A stretch of 64,000 bases of DNA from an uncultured Lachnotalea sp. (GCA_947066815.1 CAMSZT010000014.1:1-64000); one strand, 5' to 3'; positions 40,078 through 50,474 are shown, counted from the stretch's first letter. The notes: a model not told the origin generated them from the letters alone. Program-made: numbers and translations.

Positions 40078-41385
40078 CTAAATATTTTTATCGATTTTCA
40101 AACCGTTCTGCTCTTTTTCTTCTTTTTCCGTCCGTTCTTCCGTCTCTTTTCCGCCCGGCCTTCCAGTCCCATTTCCCTCCTCAGCCAGGGAGACCAGCCC
40201 CTTTTTCCGCAGGCGGTAATCCACGATCCGGCTGATAATGCGGTATATCACGGCAAAAAGCGGGACCCCGATGAGCATGCCCACGATGCCGAACAGGCCG
40301 CCGAAAAAGAGGATGGCGAATACCACCCAGAAAGCGGAAAGCCCCGTGGACTCCCCAAGAATTTTGGGGCCGATGATATTTCCGTCCACCTGCTGGAGAA
40401 TCAAAATAAAGAGGATGAAGATCAGCCCTTTGGCCGGGTCCGCCAGAAGGATCAGGATCGCACTGGGGATCGCCCCCAGGTAGGGGCCGAAAAAGGGAAT
40501 GATATTGGTCACGCCCACGATCACGCTGACCAGCACCGTATAGGGCATCTTCAGGATATAGAGCACGATAAAACACAGGATCCCGATGATCAGGGAGTCC
40601 ACCAGCTTGCCCGCGATAAACCCGCCGAAGACCTGGTTGCTCTCCTTCAGGGTATCGATCAAGATCTGGGCGTGCTTTTCGGAAAAGGCCGCGTAGATCA
40701 TCTGCTTTGCCTGCCGCTTGAAGGTATTTCTTCCATTTAACACATAAATCGCCACAATAATCCCGATGATGATATTGAAGGTCGTGCTGAAAAAGCTGAT
40801 GACCCCCGTGGTCAGATGGCCAAACAGCACGTTCATATCTTTAAAGAAATCTGTCTGCACCCAGTTGTTGAAAAAGGCCAGGGCCTTGTCCGTCAGATCC
40901 TTCACGATATCGGAATCCATCCCCTCCTGCTGCATGAACTCCATGATCTCTGCCGAAGCATGGCGGATCTGTCCGGGCAGCGCCGCGATCATGCTGCTGA
41001 TGTTGGTGTAGAGTTCCGGGATGACCATGACGGCCAGTACGGCGATGACAGCGATCCAGAAAAGCAGCGCGAGAAAGATACTCAATCCCTTGCCGATGCT
41101 CCTCGCCTTCTCCTGCCTCCGGAACACCTTCTTTAAGAGCCGCGTCAGGTATCTGTCAAAAAATTTCACCACCGGATACATGAGATAGGCGATGATGAAG
41201 CCGAACACAATGGGCTCCAGGATCCTAAGGACTGCCTTGACTGTCCGGATCACCGTCTCGTATTTATAAAGGACCAGAAAGAACAGGATGCTGGCGGCAA
41301 TGACGCAGAAGGCCGTCAGCCCCATGGAGGCGTACCGCTTCATCCCCTCTCTGGCAGATTCTCGCTTTTTCTCTTCCTGTTTCAT
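40078..41385 (-). CDS. AI-2E-family membrane protein
   Basis: About 435 residues with eight or so membrane segments. Family motifs include ILEPIVFGFIIAYLMYPVV near residue 60, FIAGKLVDSLIIGILCFIVL, NIIPFFGPYLGAIPSAIL and GPKILGESTGLSAFWVVFAI. Members include Na+(Li+)/H+ antiporters and exporters of unknown solutes; the name does not prove autoinducer-2 export. The ATG at 41385 follows GGGGGAG and removes a 17-residue upstream extension. The basic C-terminal tail is in the cytoplasm. Neighbours give no hint of substrate. Confidence 0.85.
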   Translation of the reverse strand: MKQEEKKRESAREGMKRYASMGLTAFCVIAASILFFLVLYKYETVIRTVKAVLRILEPIVFGFIIAYLMYPVVKFFDRYLTRLLKKVFRRQEKARSIGKGLSIFLALLFWIAVIAVLAVMVIPELYTNISSMIAALPGQIRHASAEIMEFMQQEGMDSDIVKDLTDKALAFFNNWVQTDFFKDMNVLFGHLTTGVISFFSTTFNIIIGIIVAIYVLNGRNTFKRQAKQMIYAAFSEKHAQILIDTLKESNQVFGGFIAGKLVDSLIIGILCFIVLYILKMPYTVLVSVIVGVTNIIPFFGPYLGAIPSAILILLADPAKGLIFILFILILQQVDGNIIGPKILGESTGLSAFWVVFAILFFGGLFGIVGMLIGVPLFAVIYRIISRIVDYRLRKKGLVSLAEEGNGTGRPGGKETEERTEKEEKEQNGLKIDKNI

Positions 41386-41456
41386 CGATCGATCTCCCCC
41401 TTTCTGCGGATCATGCCGCCGGTCTCCCGGCGGCATTCCCTCCAGACGGCCTCTCC

Positions 41457-42176
41457 TCAGAGAGCCGCCATCTCCTCTGCAAATTGATAAAATTCCCTAA
41501 GGCTCCCCGACAAAAATCCGTCCAGGGCCCTTCCCCTCCGGTTGATCAGACAGTCCGTCAGAAGATAGCCGGACATCCCGAGGGAGAGGACGCACATGTC
41601 CTCATCTACGTCATTCCCAACCATCAGGCACTGCTCCGGCGCCTTCCCGAACCGTTCCAGGATGTGCCGGTAATAGGCAAGATTCGGTTTGCAGTACCGC
41701 TCCTCCTCATAGGTGGTCACCAGGTCAAAATCCTCCGGGGAAAGCCCGGCCCAGCGTATCCTGCGGTAAGTCGCCACCGTCGGGAACACCGGGTTGGTCG
41801 CCAAAACCACCGTGTACCCCTTTCTCTTAAGCAGCCGCACGGCCTTTGCGGAAAGCTCCGAATACCCGGTGGCCGCCTTCGCCTCCCCGAACTGATCCTC
41901 ATAGAACCTCACAAAACGGGGCTCCTGCTCTTTCATGTCCCGGTCCATGGATTCGGAAAACACCTGCCAGAACCGCTCTCTGTTTTTTATGGAGCCGTCG
42001 TTTTTAATCATGGCCTCCACGCCCTTCCAGACGGAACCGGTCAGCTTCTCAGGCTCGAGCCCGTCCAGCGCAAAGGTCCTCCCCAGGGCCTCCATGTAAA
42101 GGCGGACAAACCTGTCCTGGTCCATGGGGAGCAGGCTTCCGTCCAGGTCAAAAAGCACCGTATCGATCTTTTTCAT
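41457..42176 (-). CDS. HAD-superfamily hydrolase
   Basis: Haloacid-dehalogenase-type phosphatase of about 239 residues. Motif I is VLFDLDGSLLP, with the nucleophilic Asp and the acid Asp; motif II is in VVLATNPVF; motif IV is CLMVGNDVDEDM. The cap is small and inserted after motif I. The start at 42176 has AGGA seven bases upstream and begins three bases after the decarboxylase stop, so the two genes are probably co-translated. Substrate unknown; the coupling to the decarboxylase does not by itself identify it. Confidence 0.85.
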   Translation of the reverse strand: MKKIDTVLFDLDGSLLPMDQDRFVRLYMEALGRTFALDGLEPEKLTGSVWKGVEAMIKNDGSIKNRERFWQVFSESMDRDMKEQEPRFVRFYEDQFGEAKAATGYSELSAKAVRLLKRKGYTVVLATNPVFPTVATYRRIRWAGLSPEDFDLVTTYEEERYCKPNLAYYRHILERFGKAPEQCLMVGNDVDEDMCVLSLGMSGYLLTDCLINRRGRALDGFLSGSLREFYQFAEEMAAL

Positions 42177-42178
42177 GG

Positions 42179-43453
42179 TCAGTCCTGCCATTTGATATCT
42201 TTTAAGACATCACAGAAATCAAAGGTCACAAAATAGTCATGGGCCGTCTCTGCCCTGCGGATCATCTGCACGCTCCCGTCTTCTTTTAAAAGAAGCTCGG
42301 CGGAACGGAGCTTTCCGTTGTAATTATAGCCCATGGAATAGCCGTGGGCCCCCGTGTCATGGATCACCAGGAAATCCCCGACATCCACCTTCGGGAGCAT
42401 CCGGTCAATGGCGAACTTGTCGCTGTTCTCACACAGGGAGCCGGTCACGTCGTACTTGTGGTCGCAGGCGTCGTTCTCCTTGCCCATGACCGTGATATGG
42501 TGGTAGGCCCCGTAAACGGCCGGCCGCATCAGGTTGGCCGCGCAGGCATCGCAGCCGATGTATTCCTTATAAATATGCTTCTGATGGACGGCCTTGGTCA
42601 CAAGGCAGCCGTAGGGCCCCATCATGAACCGTCCCATCTCCGTATAAATGGCCACGTCGTCCATACCGGCCGGTGTGAGGACCTCCTCATAGACCCTCCG
42701 CACGCCCGCGCCGATGGCCAGGATGTCATTCCCTTCCTGCTCCGGCCGGTAGGGAATGCCCACGCCGCCGGAAAGGTTGATAAATTTCACGGAAACTCCC
42801 GTCTTCTCCTTGAGTTCCACCGCCAGCTCGAAGAGTACCTTTGCCAGCATCGGGTAATACTCGTTGGTGACGGTGTTGCTGGCCAAAAACGCGTGGAGCC
42901 CAAAGGTCTTCACTCCTTTTTCCTTCAGGATCCGGAAGCCCTCGATGATCTGCTCATGGGTAAAGCCGTATTTGGCATCGCCGGGGTTGTCCATGATCCC
43001 GTTGCTCATCTTAAAGACACCGCCGGGATTGTAGCGGCAGCTGATGGTCTCCGGGATCCCCGCACACTTCTCCAAAAACTCGATATGGGTAAAGTCATCC
43101 AGATTGATGGTCGCGTTCAGCTTCCTCGCGAACTGATACTCCTCCGCCGGCGTCGCGTTGGAGGAAAACATGATCTCCTCCCCCGAGCAGCCGATGGCAT
43201 CCGCCAGCATGAGCTCCGTCATGGACGAGCAGTCACAGCCGCAGCCGTACTCCCGCAGGATATCGATCAGAAAAGGGTTGGGCGTGGCCTTCACCGCAAA
43301 ATACTCCCGAAAGCCTTTGTTCCAGGAAAAGGCCTCCTTCACCCGTCTCGCATTCTCCCGTATCCCTTTTTCATCGTAGAGATGGTAAGGGGTCGGATAG
43401 GTCTTCTCGATCTCCTTAAGCTGTTCCAGTGTTACAAAAGGTTCCTTCTTCAT
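42179..43453 (-). CDS. lysA: Diaminopimelate decarboxylase-like PLP enzyme
   Basis: Fold-III PLP decarboxylase of about 424 residues. The lysine that binds PLP is in YFAVKATPNPFL (near residue 55). The glycine-rich phosphate loop is INLSGGVGIPYRPEQ, the cysteine/aspartate of the active site is in GCDACAANLMRP, and VIHDTGAHGYSMGYNYNGK lies near the end. This is most like DapDC (last step of lysine synthesis), although some relatives use other amino acids. The start at 43453 fits the family; GGAG is 12 bases upstream, which is long. Its leader contains a 116-bp palindromic repeat (43491-43606), and the frame happens to stay open into that repeat. Confidence 0.85.
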   Translation of the reverse strand: MKKEPFVTLEQLKEIEKTYPTPYHLYDEKGIRENARRVKEAFSWNKGFREYFAVKATPNPFLIDILREYGCGCDCSSMTELMLADAIGCSGEEIMFSSNATPAEEYQFARKLNATINLDDFTHIEFLEKCAGIPETISCRYNPGGVFKMSNGIMDNPGDAKYGFTHEQIIEGFRILKEKGVKTFGLHAFLASNTVTNEYYPMLAKVLFELAVELKEKTGVSVKFINLSGGVGIPYRPEQEGNDILAIGAGVRRVYEEVLTPAGMDDVAIYTEMGRFMMGPYGCLVTKAVHQKHIYKEYIGCDACAANLMRPAVYGAYHHITVMGKENDACDHKYDVTGSLCENSDKFAIDRMLPKVDVGDFLVIHDTGAHGYSMGYNYNGKLRSAELLLKEDGSVQMIRRAETAHDYFVTFDFCDVLKDIKWQD

Positions 43454-43490
43454 GTCGGTGTGCTGCTCCTTTTCGTCTGTTTTAGTCTCA

Positions 43491-43606
43491 GGATTCAGGT
43501 ACGGAAAGCCGCATTCTAAGCTTTCTGCCGTCAAGTCGCAGGATCACGAATCATTGTGCAATTTGACGGCAACCGAGAAGTCTGGCGGCTTCCCGCACCT
43601 GAATCC
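43491..43606. repeat. 116-bp imperfect palindromic repeat, copy 1
   Basis: The left end GGATTCAGGTACGGAAAGCC and the right end, read in reverse complement, GGATTCAGGTGCGGGAAGCC match at 18 of 20 positions. Pairing continues inward through GCCGTCAA on both sides. The whole could fold into one long hairpin or be a small inverted-repeat element. It fills the gap between the guaB stop and the lysA leader. A related sequence begins at 63937 in front of cbiH. No protein is encoded in it and no flanking target duplication was seen. Confidence 0.75.
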
Positions 43607-43612
43607 TATATC

Positions 43613-45109
<1,497 letters not shown>

Positions 45110-45123
45110 CTATTTAATATATT

Positions 45124-45152
45124 ATCCTACCCAAAATGTCCCCCTGTGTCAA
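45124..45152 (-). promoter_or_regulatory. Sigma-70-type promoter of guaB
   Basis: On the minus strand TTGACA (45147-45152), a 17-base spacer and TAGGAT (45124-45129). The -35 is perfect and the -10 matches at four of six positions; a GATAAT lies three bases further. No terminator or further gene was seen between this promoter and the carboxypeptidase stop at 45341. Confidence 0.6.
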
Positions 45153-45340
45153 GCGGAGTTTTCCCTGAGTTTTCGCAAGAGCAGGGGAGCAGAGGAACAG
45201 GAGTTTTCCTGCAAAGCCAATATTTCCAGGATCCAGATACTGTCCCATTCTGCTTTCACACTCCTCAAACCTGAACGTCCTTTCTTCATATTATAACAAA
45301 AGGGGGCTGTCTTTACAATTGCTATTTGCCTCCGGGGCCG

Positions 45341-46693
45341 CTATCGCCGTCCGGTGCCCAGGAAATCTTCGAGGACCCTCGAAGCGCACCATCGGAAATC
45401 CAGCTTTTCCACCGACCCGGCCGTCCGGATCTCGCTGTAAGCCACCACCTCCCCGTCCAGCCGATAGAGGATCTTCCCCACGGCCCGGTCCTTTGCCACG
45501 GGCGCCGTGAGGACCTCCTCCAGCTCGGTCTCGACCTCCACCGATTCTCCCTCCTTCATCAGGAGCCGGAAACGGCTCCCCTCTCCCTTCACCTCCACCA
45601 AGGGCACAAAGGCGGTCCCGTCCGCCTCCCCGTCTGCCGGGATCCCTCCCTCCACGGGAATGGGGGCGAGCTCCGGCTTCTGATAGATATCCCGGTAAGC
45701 ATAACGAGAAAGCCCGTACTCCATCAGCTTTCTCGTATCGCTCCACTTATAGGTCTTATTGTTGGGCCAGCCGCAGCCGAGAAGGGCCACGATCAGGGTC
45801 TTTCCGTCCCGTTCCAGGGCGCCCACATAACAATATCCGGCCTCCCCGGTGAAGCCGGTCTTGCCGGAAAAAGCCCCCTCCATCATGCCGAGGAAGGCGT
45901 TGTGGTTATTGCAGGAAAAATTCCGGCCGGCTGCCTGGAACTGATAGGAGGCCGTCCCCGTGATCTCCCGGAACCGTTCCTTTTTGGGTGACTCCATGGT
46001 GCAGTAGCGCATGATCCGGGCCAGATCCGCCGCCGTGGTGGAATGGGAAAGCGTGACGCCGTTCTCCTCCTTTTTCGCATCCAGCCCGTTGGGAGTCAGG
46101 AAGCAGGTGCTCTCACAGCCGATCTCCTCCGCCTTCTGGTTCATCAGGGTGGAAAAACCCTCCACGCTCCCGGAGACTGTCTCCGCCACGGCCACCGCCG
46201 AGTCGTTGTGGGATTCTAACATGAGGGAATAGAGCAGGTCCTTCAGGACGTACTGTTCCCCCTCCCGCATCCCCAGACGGACCTTGGGCTGGGAGGCCGC
46301 TTTGGAGGAGACGGTCACGGCCGTCTCCTCGTCCAGATTTTCCAGGGCCAGGATACAGGTCATGATCTTCGTGGTGCTGGCCATGGGCCGCGCCTCATAG
46401 CCGTTCTTCTCGTAGAGCACCCGGCCCGAATCCCCGTCCAAAAGCACCGCGCCAAGGGCATGGAGCTCCCCCGGCCCCTCCTGTGCCCCGGAGGAGACGG
46501 CGGCCTCCGGCCAGGCTCCCGCTTCTCCGGCCGCCTCCGCCGCCTCCGTTTCTGACGTGACAAATGCCTTTTCCGCCTCGGCTTCCTCCGAGATTTCTTC
46601 TTCCCCTCCCGCATAGCTTCTTCCGGCGGGGATCATAAATGTCCATAAGCACACCCAGACCAAAAGCCATGCCAGGATCCTTCTTTTCCGCAT
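45341..46693 (-). CDS. D-alanyl-D-alanine carboxypeptidase (DacF/DacB type)
   Basis: Secreted penicillin-binding protein of 450 residues that trims the terminal D-Ala from peptidoglycan stems. The signal peptide is RRILAWLLVWVCLWTFMIPA. A Glu/Ala-rich stretch follows (about 30-75), then the serine peptidase domain with all three motifs: MASTTKIMT (SxxK), LESHNDSAV (SxN) and FSGKTGFTGEAG (KTG). A C-terminal beta-rich PBP5 domain follows (about 345-430). Sporulation-specific DacF or DacB cannot be told from a vegetative enzyme here. It is divergent from cbiK across a 237-bp gap. Confidence 0.92.
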   Translation of the reverse strand: MRKRRILAWLLVWVCLWTFMIPAGRSYAGGEEEISEEAEAEKAFVTSETEAAEAAGEAGAWPEAAVSSGAQEGPGELHALGAVLLDGDSGRVLYEKNGYEARPMASTTKIMTCILALENLDEETAVTVSSKAASQPKVRLGMREGEQYVLKDLLYSLMLESHNDSAVAVAETVSGSVEGFSTLMNQKAEEIGCESTCFLTPNGLDAKKEENGVTLSHSTTAADLARIMRYCTMESPKKERFREITGTASYQFQAAGRNFSCNNHNAFLGMMEGAFSGKTGFTGEAGYCYVGALERDGKTLIVALLGCGWPNNKTYKWSDTRKLMEYGLSRYAYRDIYQKPELAPIPVEGGIPADGEADGTAFVPLVEVKGEGSRFRLLMKEGESVEVETELEEVLTAPVAKDRAVGKILYRLDGEVVAYSEIRTAGSVEKLDFRWCASRVLEDFLGTGRR

Positions 46694-46777
46694 GAACTTT
46701 CTCCTTCAGACAACCTTTTCGTTTTATTCTATGCAGAGAATTTTCTGCCATGCGCCGCTTTTTCAAAATCTACCGGA

Positions 46778-46801
46778 CAGATTTTCCGAACCGAAAATCT
46801 G
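46778..46801. promoter_or_regulatory. Perfect palindrome upstream of cbiK
   Basis: CAGATTTTC (46778-46786) and GAAAATCTG (46793-46801) form a perfect 9-bp inverted repeat with a six-base spacer. It lies 36 bp before the cbiK -35 element and about 85 bp before the divergent carboxypeptidase gene. No T-run follows, so a regulator-binding site is more likely than a terminator. Confidence 0.5.
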
Positions 46802-46837
46802 CATTTTCTTCTATTTCTGCATTTGTACGATAATTGC

Positions 46838-46866
46838 TTGTATTCCGCAGACGTTCGTTTTATAAT
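46838..46866 (+). promoter_or_regulatory. Sigma-70-type promoter of cbiK
   Basis: TTGTAT (46838-46843), a 17-base spacer and TATAAT (46861-46866), about 65 bp before the cbiK start. The transcript leader would be too short to hold a cobalamin riboswitch. Confidence 0.7.
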
Positions 46867-46930
46867 AAGGACGATCGGGATACAGAACAGCCCAACAGGA
46901 AGATACAGATGAAAAAGGAGATATCGATTT

Positions 46931-47713
46931 ATGTCTAAAACAGGGATCCTTGTCGTGAGCTTCGGCACCAGTTATCCGGATGCCCTCGCCAAAAACATCC
47001 GGGCCATCGAGGAGGCCGTCGGGAGCGCCTTTCCCGGCCTTGAGGTGCGCCGCGCCTTTACCAGCGGCATGATCATAAAAAAACTGAAGAAGCGGGACAA
47101 CGTCCATGTCTGTACCGTGAGGGAGGCCCTGGAGTCCTTCCTGGCCGACGGCTTCACGGACCTGGTCGTCCAGCCCACCCACATCATCAACGGCATCGAA
47201 AACGACGCCATGCGGGACGACCTGCGCTCTTACAGGGACCGGTTCCATTCGGTCCGGGTGGGGGATCCCCTGCTCACGGACCGGTCGGACTACCGTCTCC
47301 TGATCGACGCCCTGGCCAAAAGCTTCTCCGGCCTTAAAGACGACGAGTTTCTGGTGTTCATGGGCCACGGCACGGAGCACCACGCCAATGCGGTCTATCC
47401 GGCCCTGGATTACATGTTAAAGGCCGGCGGCCATGAAAATATGTACATAGGCACGGTGGAGGGCTATCCGGATCTCCCCCTCGTGAAAGAGCTGGTGAAA
47501 AAGAGAGCGCCCAGAAAGGTGCTCCTGGCCCCCCTCATGATCGTGGCCGGAGACCATGCCAGGAACGACATGGCCGGGGACGGCGCAGATTCCTGGAAAA
47601 ATGAATTCCTGCGGGAGGGTTATGAGGTTTCCTGTCTCTTAAAAGGGCTTGGGGAATACGAAGAGGTGCGGAAGCTTTTCGCGGAGCACGCCAAAAAAGC
47701 GGCCCCCCTGTAA
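46931..47713 (+). CDS. cbiK: Sirohydrochlorin cobaltochelatase
   Basis: CbiK, 260 residues, which inserts Co2+ into sirohydrochlorin at the start of the anaerobic cobalamin pathway. The N-terminus GILVVSFGTSYPDALAKNI is typical. The metal-site histidines are in FMGHGTEHHANAVYPAL and in IVAGDHARNDMAG. No signal peptide is present, so it is the cytoplasmic form. AAAAGGAG precedes the ATG. It is transcribed alone and rightward, opposite to the large cobalamin cluster at 49244-63908, whose early step it supplies. Confidence 0.92.
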   Translation: MSKTGILVVSFGTSYPDALAKNIRAIEEAVGSAFPGLEVRRAFTSGMIIKKLKKRDNVHVCTVREALESFLADGFTDLVVQPTHIINGIENDAMRDDLRSYRDRFHSVRVGDPLLTDRSDYRLLIDALAKSFSGLKDDEFLVFMGHGTEHHANAVYPALDYMLKAGGHENMYIGTVEGYPDLPLVKELVKKRAPRKVLLAPLMIVAGDHARNDMAGDGADSWKNEFLREGYEVSCLLKGLGEYEEVRKLFAEHAKKAAPL

Positions 47714-47732
47714 AAACAGGAGGCCGCTTTTT
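47696..47732 (+). terminator. Terminator overlapping the cbiK stop
   Basis: AAAGCGGCC pairs with GGCCGCTTT with an inner CCTGT/ACAGG stem, and five T follow. The 5' arm includes the last codons of cbiK. Confidence 0.85.
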
Positions 47733-47769
47733 CCGGCATCCGCCGCACCCTCAGCCATGCCCCAGGGGG

Positions 47770-49203
47770 TCATCCCCGGACGGCCGACATGACGGTCTCC
47801 ACGATGCCGTCGTCCAGAATGTCACAAGGTCCGTCGTAGCTGCTCTCTTCCACCTCGCACTGGACCACCTGCCCGTCCGGCAGGAAAGTCCAGATACAAT
47901 ATTCCGTATAATAATTGTCCTCATCATACACGTAGGTACATTTCACATAGCTTACGTCCCGCCCGTTCACCTGAACGGTCTTCTTTTCTTGGATGTCCAG
48001 GTCGGAATAATCCGTGTCCGTCCGGTAATACTCCATCCCTTCCATGTAGTAATCTGTCATGGTCTCTTCCGTATAATCCCGGTCCAGCGTATAAAGGGCA
48101 GACACATAGTGATAGTCCCGGTCCAAAACAGCGTCAAAGTACAGATACTGATCGTCCGAATAGGGGGAGAGTTCATAACCGGCCGGCGCTGCGATCTTTA
48201 CGCCCTGATCTCCTCCCCAGTAATCCTTAAGGGTATAGGTCCCGTCCGCATTGGGCGTGAGGCCATCCTCTTCCGGCTCCGTCTCTTCCCTGTTTCCCTC
48301 TGCCGCGGGAAACGACGGGGCATCCGGCAGGTCGCTCTCCGGCTGGCTGTTATTTAAAAAATCATCCAGGGTGTCGGAGCTTCCCCCGGAGACTGCTGCC
48401 GCCTTCACATCCTCCGGCACAACGATCTCGTCCACGTCATTGAAACTTTTATAAGTGCAGGTCATGACGAACTCTTTGATGGAAACTTCCGCGTCCTCGA
48501 CTCCGGCCGCCCCCATGGCCCCCTTCATCAGCTCGCTCAGAGCGTCCCCGCAGTCGATCTCTGCCGACACCGGCTGCTTCGTCTTCTTGTCGATCTTGAT
48601 GACCATATCCATCTCCATCTTCGACCAGTCGATGGACATGCTTCCCATGCTGCCCGACACCTCTCCCAGCACGCCTTCCATATATTTGCCGGATACCTTT
48701 CCGTTGAGGATGTAGACCTCTCTGCCGTCCACCTTCTCTGTCCCATCCTGCAATTCATAGGAGGTGGCGCCCGTGATCATGGCGTTCATGTCCGCGGACT
48801 TCTGCTCCAGAGGCTGCTCCTGTCTGGTCCACTCCCCGGCCATCCCGCTGTAGGTGACCATCTTTCCGTCCTCCTCGACAGAATAGCTCTCCAGCTCCAT
48901 ACTGAGCCCCATGAGGCTCATGGACATGTCCGCCTCGATATGGGCCGCCGCAGGGTCGTTGGTCACCTCCATGTCCATATCCATGTCCACCTTCAGATCC
49001 ATGCTGATCCCGCTCTGTTTGATCGACATGACGATATTTGCCAACAGGTTCATATGGGCGGAATCCACATCCTCCATATTGGCCTCAACCTCTTCCATCA
49101 GGCTCTCCGCCGTCACCTTTTTCTTGCCGCAGCCTCCAAGGACTGCCGCCGCCAGCAAAAGCGCCATAACAGTCAATAGGCCGTAACGTTTTTTCATCCT
49201 CAT
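47770..49203 (-). CDS. Lipoprotein, DUF6612-like
   Basis: 477 residues. The lipoprotein signal peptide ends in the lipobox AVLGGC, so the mature protein is tethered to the outer face of the membrane. A Met/Asp-rich domain follows (MDLKVDMDMDMEVTNDP; later GSMGSMSIDWSKMEMDM), resembling DUF6612 lipoproteins. A Pro/Glu/Asp linker near residue 300 leads to a second domain of about 150 residues rich in Tyr and Asp. The ATG at 49203 has GGGGG nine bases upstream; a GTG six bases earlier is less likely. It lies between cbiK and cbiC but nothing ties it to cobalamin. Confidence 0.8.
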   Translation of the reverse strand: MRMKKRYGLLTVMALLLAAAVLGGCGKKKVTAESLMEEVEANMEDVDSAHMNLLANIVMSIKQSGISMDLKVDMDMDMEVTNDPAAAHIEADMSMSLMGLSMELESYSVEEDGKMVTYSGMAGEWTRQEQPLEQKSADMNAMITGATSYELQDGTEKVDGREVYILNGKVSGKYMEGVLGEVSGSMGSMSIDWSKMEMDMVIKIDKKTKQPVSAEIDCGDALSELMKGAMGAAGVEDAEVSIKEFVMTCTYKSFNDVDEIVVPEDVKAAAVSGGSSDTLDDFLNNSQPESDLPDAPSFPAAEGNREETEPEEDGLTPNADGTYTLKDYWGGDQGVKIAAPAGYELSPYSDDQYLYFDAVLDRDYHYVSALYTLDRDYTEETMTDYYMEGMEYYRTDTDYSDLDIQEKKTVQVNGRDVSYVKCTYVYDEDNYYTEYCIWTFLPDGQVVQCEVEESSYDGPCDILDDGIVETVMSAVRG

Positions 49204-49243
49204 GATCACATACCCCCTGCATGATTATCTTTTTTCGATTATA

Positions 49244-49894
49244 CTACACGCCCCGGCTTTCGTCCAGCATATAAAGGAGGGCATTGCAGATGGCCGCCGC
49301 CACATTGCTGCCGCCTTTCCTTCCTCTGGCCACGATATAAGGGACTCCGGCCGCCATGATCAGCTCCTTGGACTGGACCACATTGACAAAGCCCACCGGC
49401 ACACCGACGACGAGGGCCGGGGAAAGCTTCCCTTCTGTGATCAGCTCGTAAAGCCGGATCAGGGCCGTGGGGGCGTTCCCCACCGCAAAGATCAGGGAGC
49501 CCTCCAGGGCGGCCGCCTTGTCGACGGCGGCCACCGCCCTGGTGGTCCCGTTTTTTTTCGCTGATTCCGCCACATCCTCATCTCCCATGAAGCAGTACGC
49601 CTGTCCGCCGTACTTTTCCAGGACCCGCTTGTTGATGCCGGAATAACCCATTTTCGTATCCGTGATCACAGACGCCCCCGCCCGGACCGCCGCGAGGGCC
49701 TGCTCTATGACCCCGTCGGAAAAGCAGAGGGTATCCGCATAGTCAAAATCCGCCGATGTGTGGATCACCCGTTTGATAAGAGGAGCCTTGTCCTCCGGAA
49801 GCAGGACTCCCCGGCTCTTTAATTCCTCCTCGATGATCGCAAAGCTGCGCTTCTCAATATCCCCCGGCAAAACATTTTCCAAAGTAACCTTCAT
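49244..49894 (-). CDS. cbiC: Cobalt-precorrin-8 methylmutase
   Basis: CbiC/CobH, 216 residues, which moves a methyl group from C-11 to C-12 of the corrin ring to give cobyrinate. The catalytic histidine is in KRVIHTSADFDY. ITDTKMGYSGINKR and VVGVPVGFVNVVQSKELI are family motifs, and the C-terminal GRKGGSNVAAAICNALLY is typical. It is the last gene of the long leftward cobalamin run and follows cobO by 27 bp. Confidence 0.92.
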   Translation of the reverse strand: MKVTLENVLPGDIEKRSFAIIEEELKSRGVLLPEDKAPLIKRVIHTSADFDYADTLCFSDGVIEQALAAVRAGASVITDTKMGYSGINKRVLEKYGGQAYCFMGDEDVAESAKKNGTTRAVAAVDKAAALEGSLIFAVGNAPTALIRLYELITEGKLSPALVVGVPVGFVNVVQSKELIMAAGVPYIVARGRKGGSNVAAAICNALLYMLDESRGV

Positions 49895-49921
49895 ATCCGC
49901 CTCCTGTTTTCTTCCGTGTTT

Positions 49922-50455
49922 TCAGTATTCGATCCCTTTTCTGGCCAAGATCCCCCGGTCAAAGGGATGCTTCACCTTTTGGATCTCCGAGACATAGTCC
50001 GCCGCCGCGAGGAGCTCCTCCTCCGGATCCCGCCCGGTCATGACCACCTCCAGCCGTGCCGGCTTATCCGCGAGGCAGGCCAGAAGCCGCTCCTTTTTGA
50101 TAAAACCGTGCCGGCAGGCGGCAATGGCCTCGTCCATGACCAGAAGGGCGTCCCCTTTTTCTGCCTCCCGGACTGCCTGCTCCCAGGCCCTCTCAAACAG
50201 TGCGCCGTAGACCTCTTCGGCTCCTTTTTTTTCTTCCTCATCCATATTCCAAAAGAAACCGAAGCACCGCTCGCAGGGGACGAGCCGTATCCCCGGCACA
50301 TGGGCCAGGGAAGAAAGCTCCCCGGAATCCCCGCTCTTCAAAAACTGGACGAACACCACGGAAAATCCGGCCCCGGCGCTCCGGACCGCCTGCCCCACCG
50401 CCGCCGATGTCTTGCCCTTTCCGTCGCCGCAGTAAATGTGGATTAATCCTTCCAT
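49922..50455 (-). CDS. cobO: Cob(I)yrinic acid a,c-diamide adenosyltransferase
   Basis: CobO/BtuR-type ATP:corrinoid adenosyltransferase, about 177 residues. The P-loop is HIYCGDGKGKTSAAVGQA at the N-terminus. VFVQFLKSGDSGELSSL and LLVMDEAIAACRHGF follow the family order, and VVMTGRDPEEELL lies near the end. The long frame upstream overlaps cbiP in another reading; the real start is the ATG at 50455 behind AGGAGG. It lies between cbiP and cbiC in the cobalamin run. Confidence 0.92.
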   Translation of the reverse strand: MEGLIHIYCGDGKGKTSAAVGQAVRSAGAGFSVVFVQFLKSGDSGELSSLAHVPGIRLVPCERCFGFFWNMDEEEKKGAEEVYGALFERAWEQAVREAEKGDALLVMDEAIAACRHGFIKKERLLACLADKPARLEVVMTGRDPEEELLAAADYVSEIQKVKHPFDRGILARKGIEY

Positions 50456-50474
50456 GATTCCTCCTCTATCCGGC

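Noticed and set aside
43491-43606. Lysine riboswitch in front of lysA
   Set aside because: The element is one long self-complementary palindrome and a related copy precedes an unrelated gene, cbiH.
45291-45746. Minus-strand open frame overlapping the carboxypeptidase 3' end
   Set aside because: It is a Gly/Arg-rich alternative frame of the carboxypeptidase gene.
46694-46930. Cobalamin riboswitch before cbiK
   Set aside because: The promoter lies only about 65 bp before the start and no B12-box-like sequence was seen.
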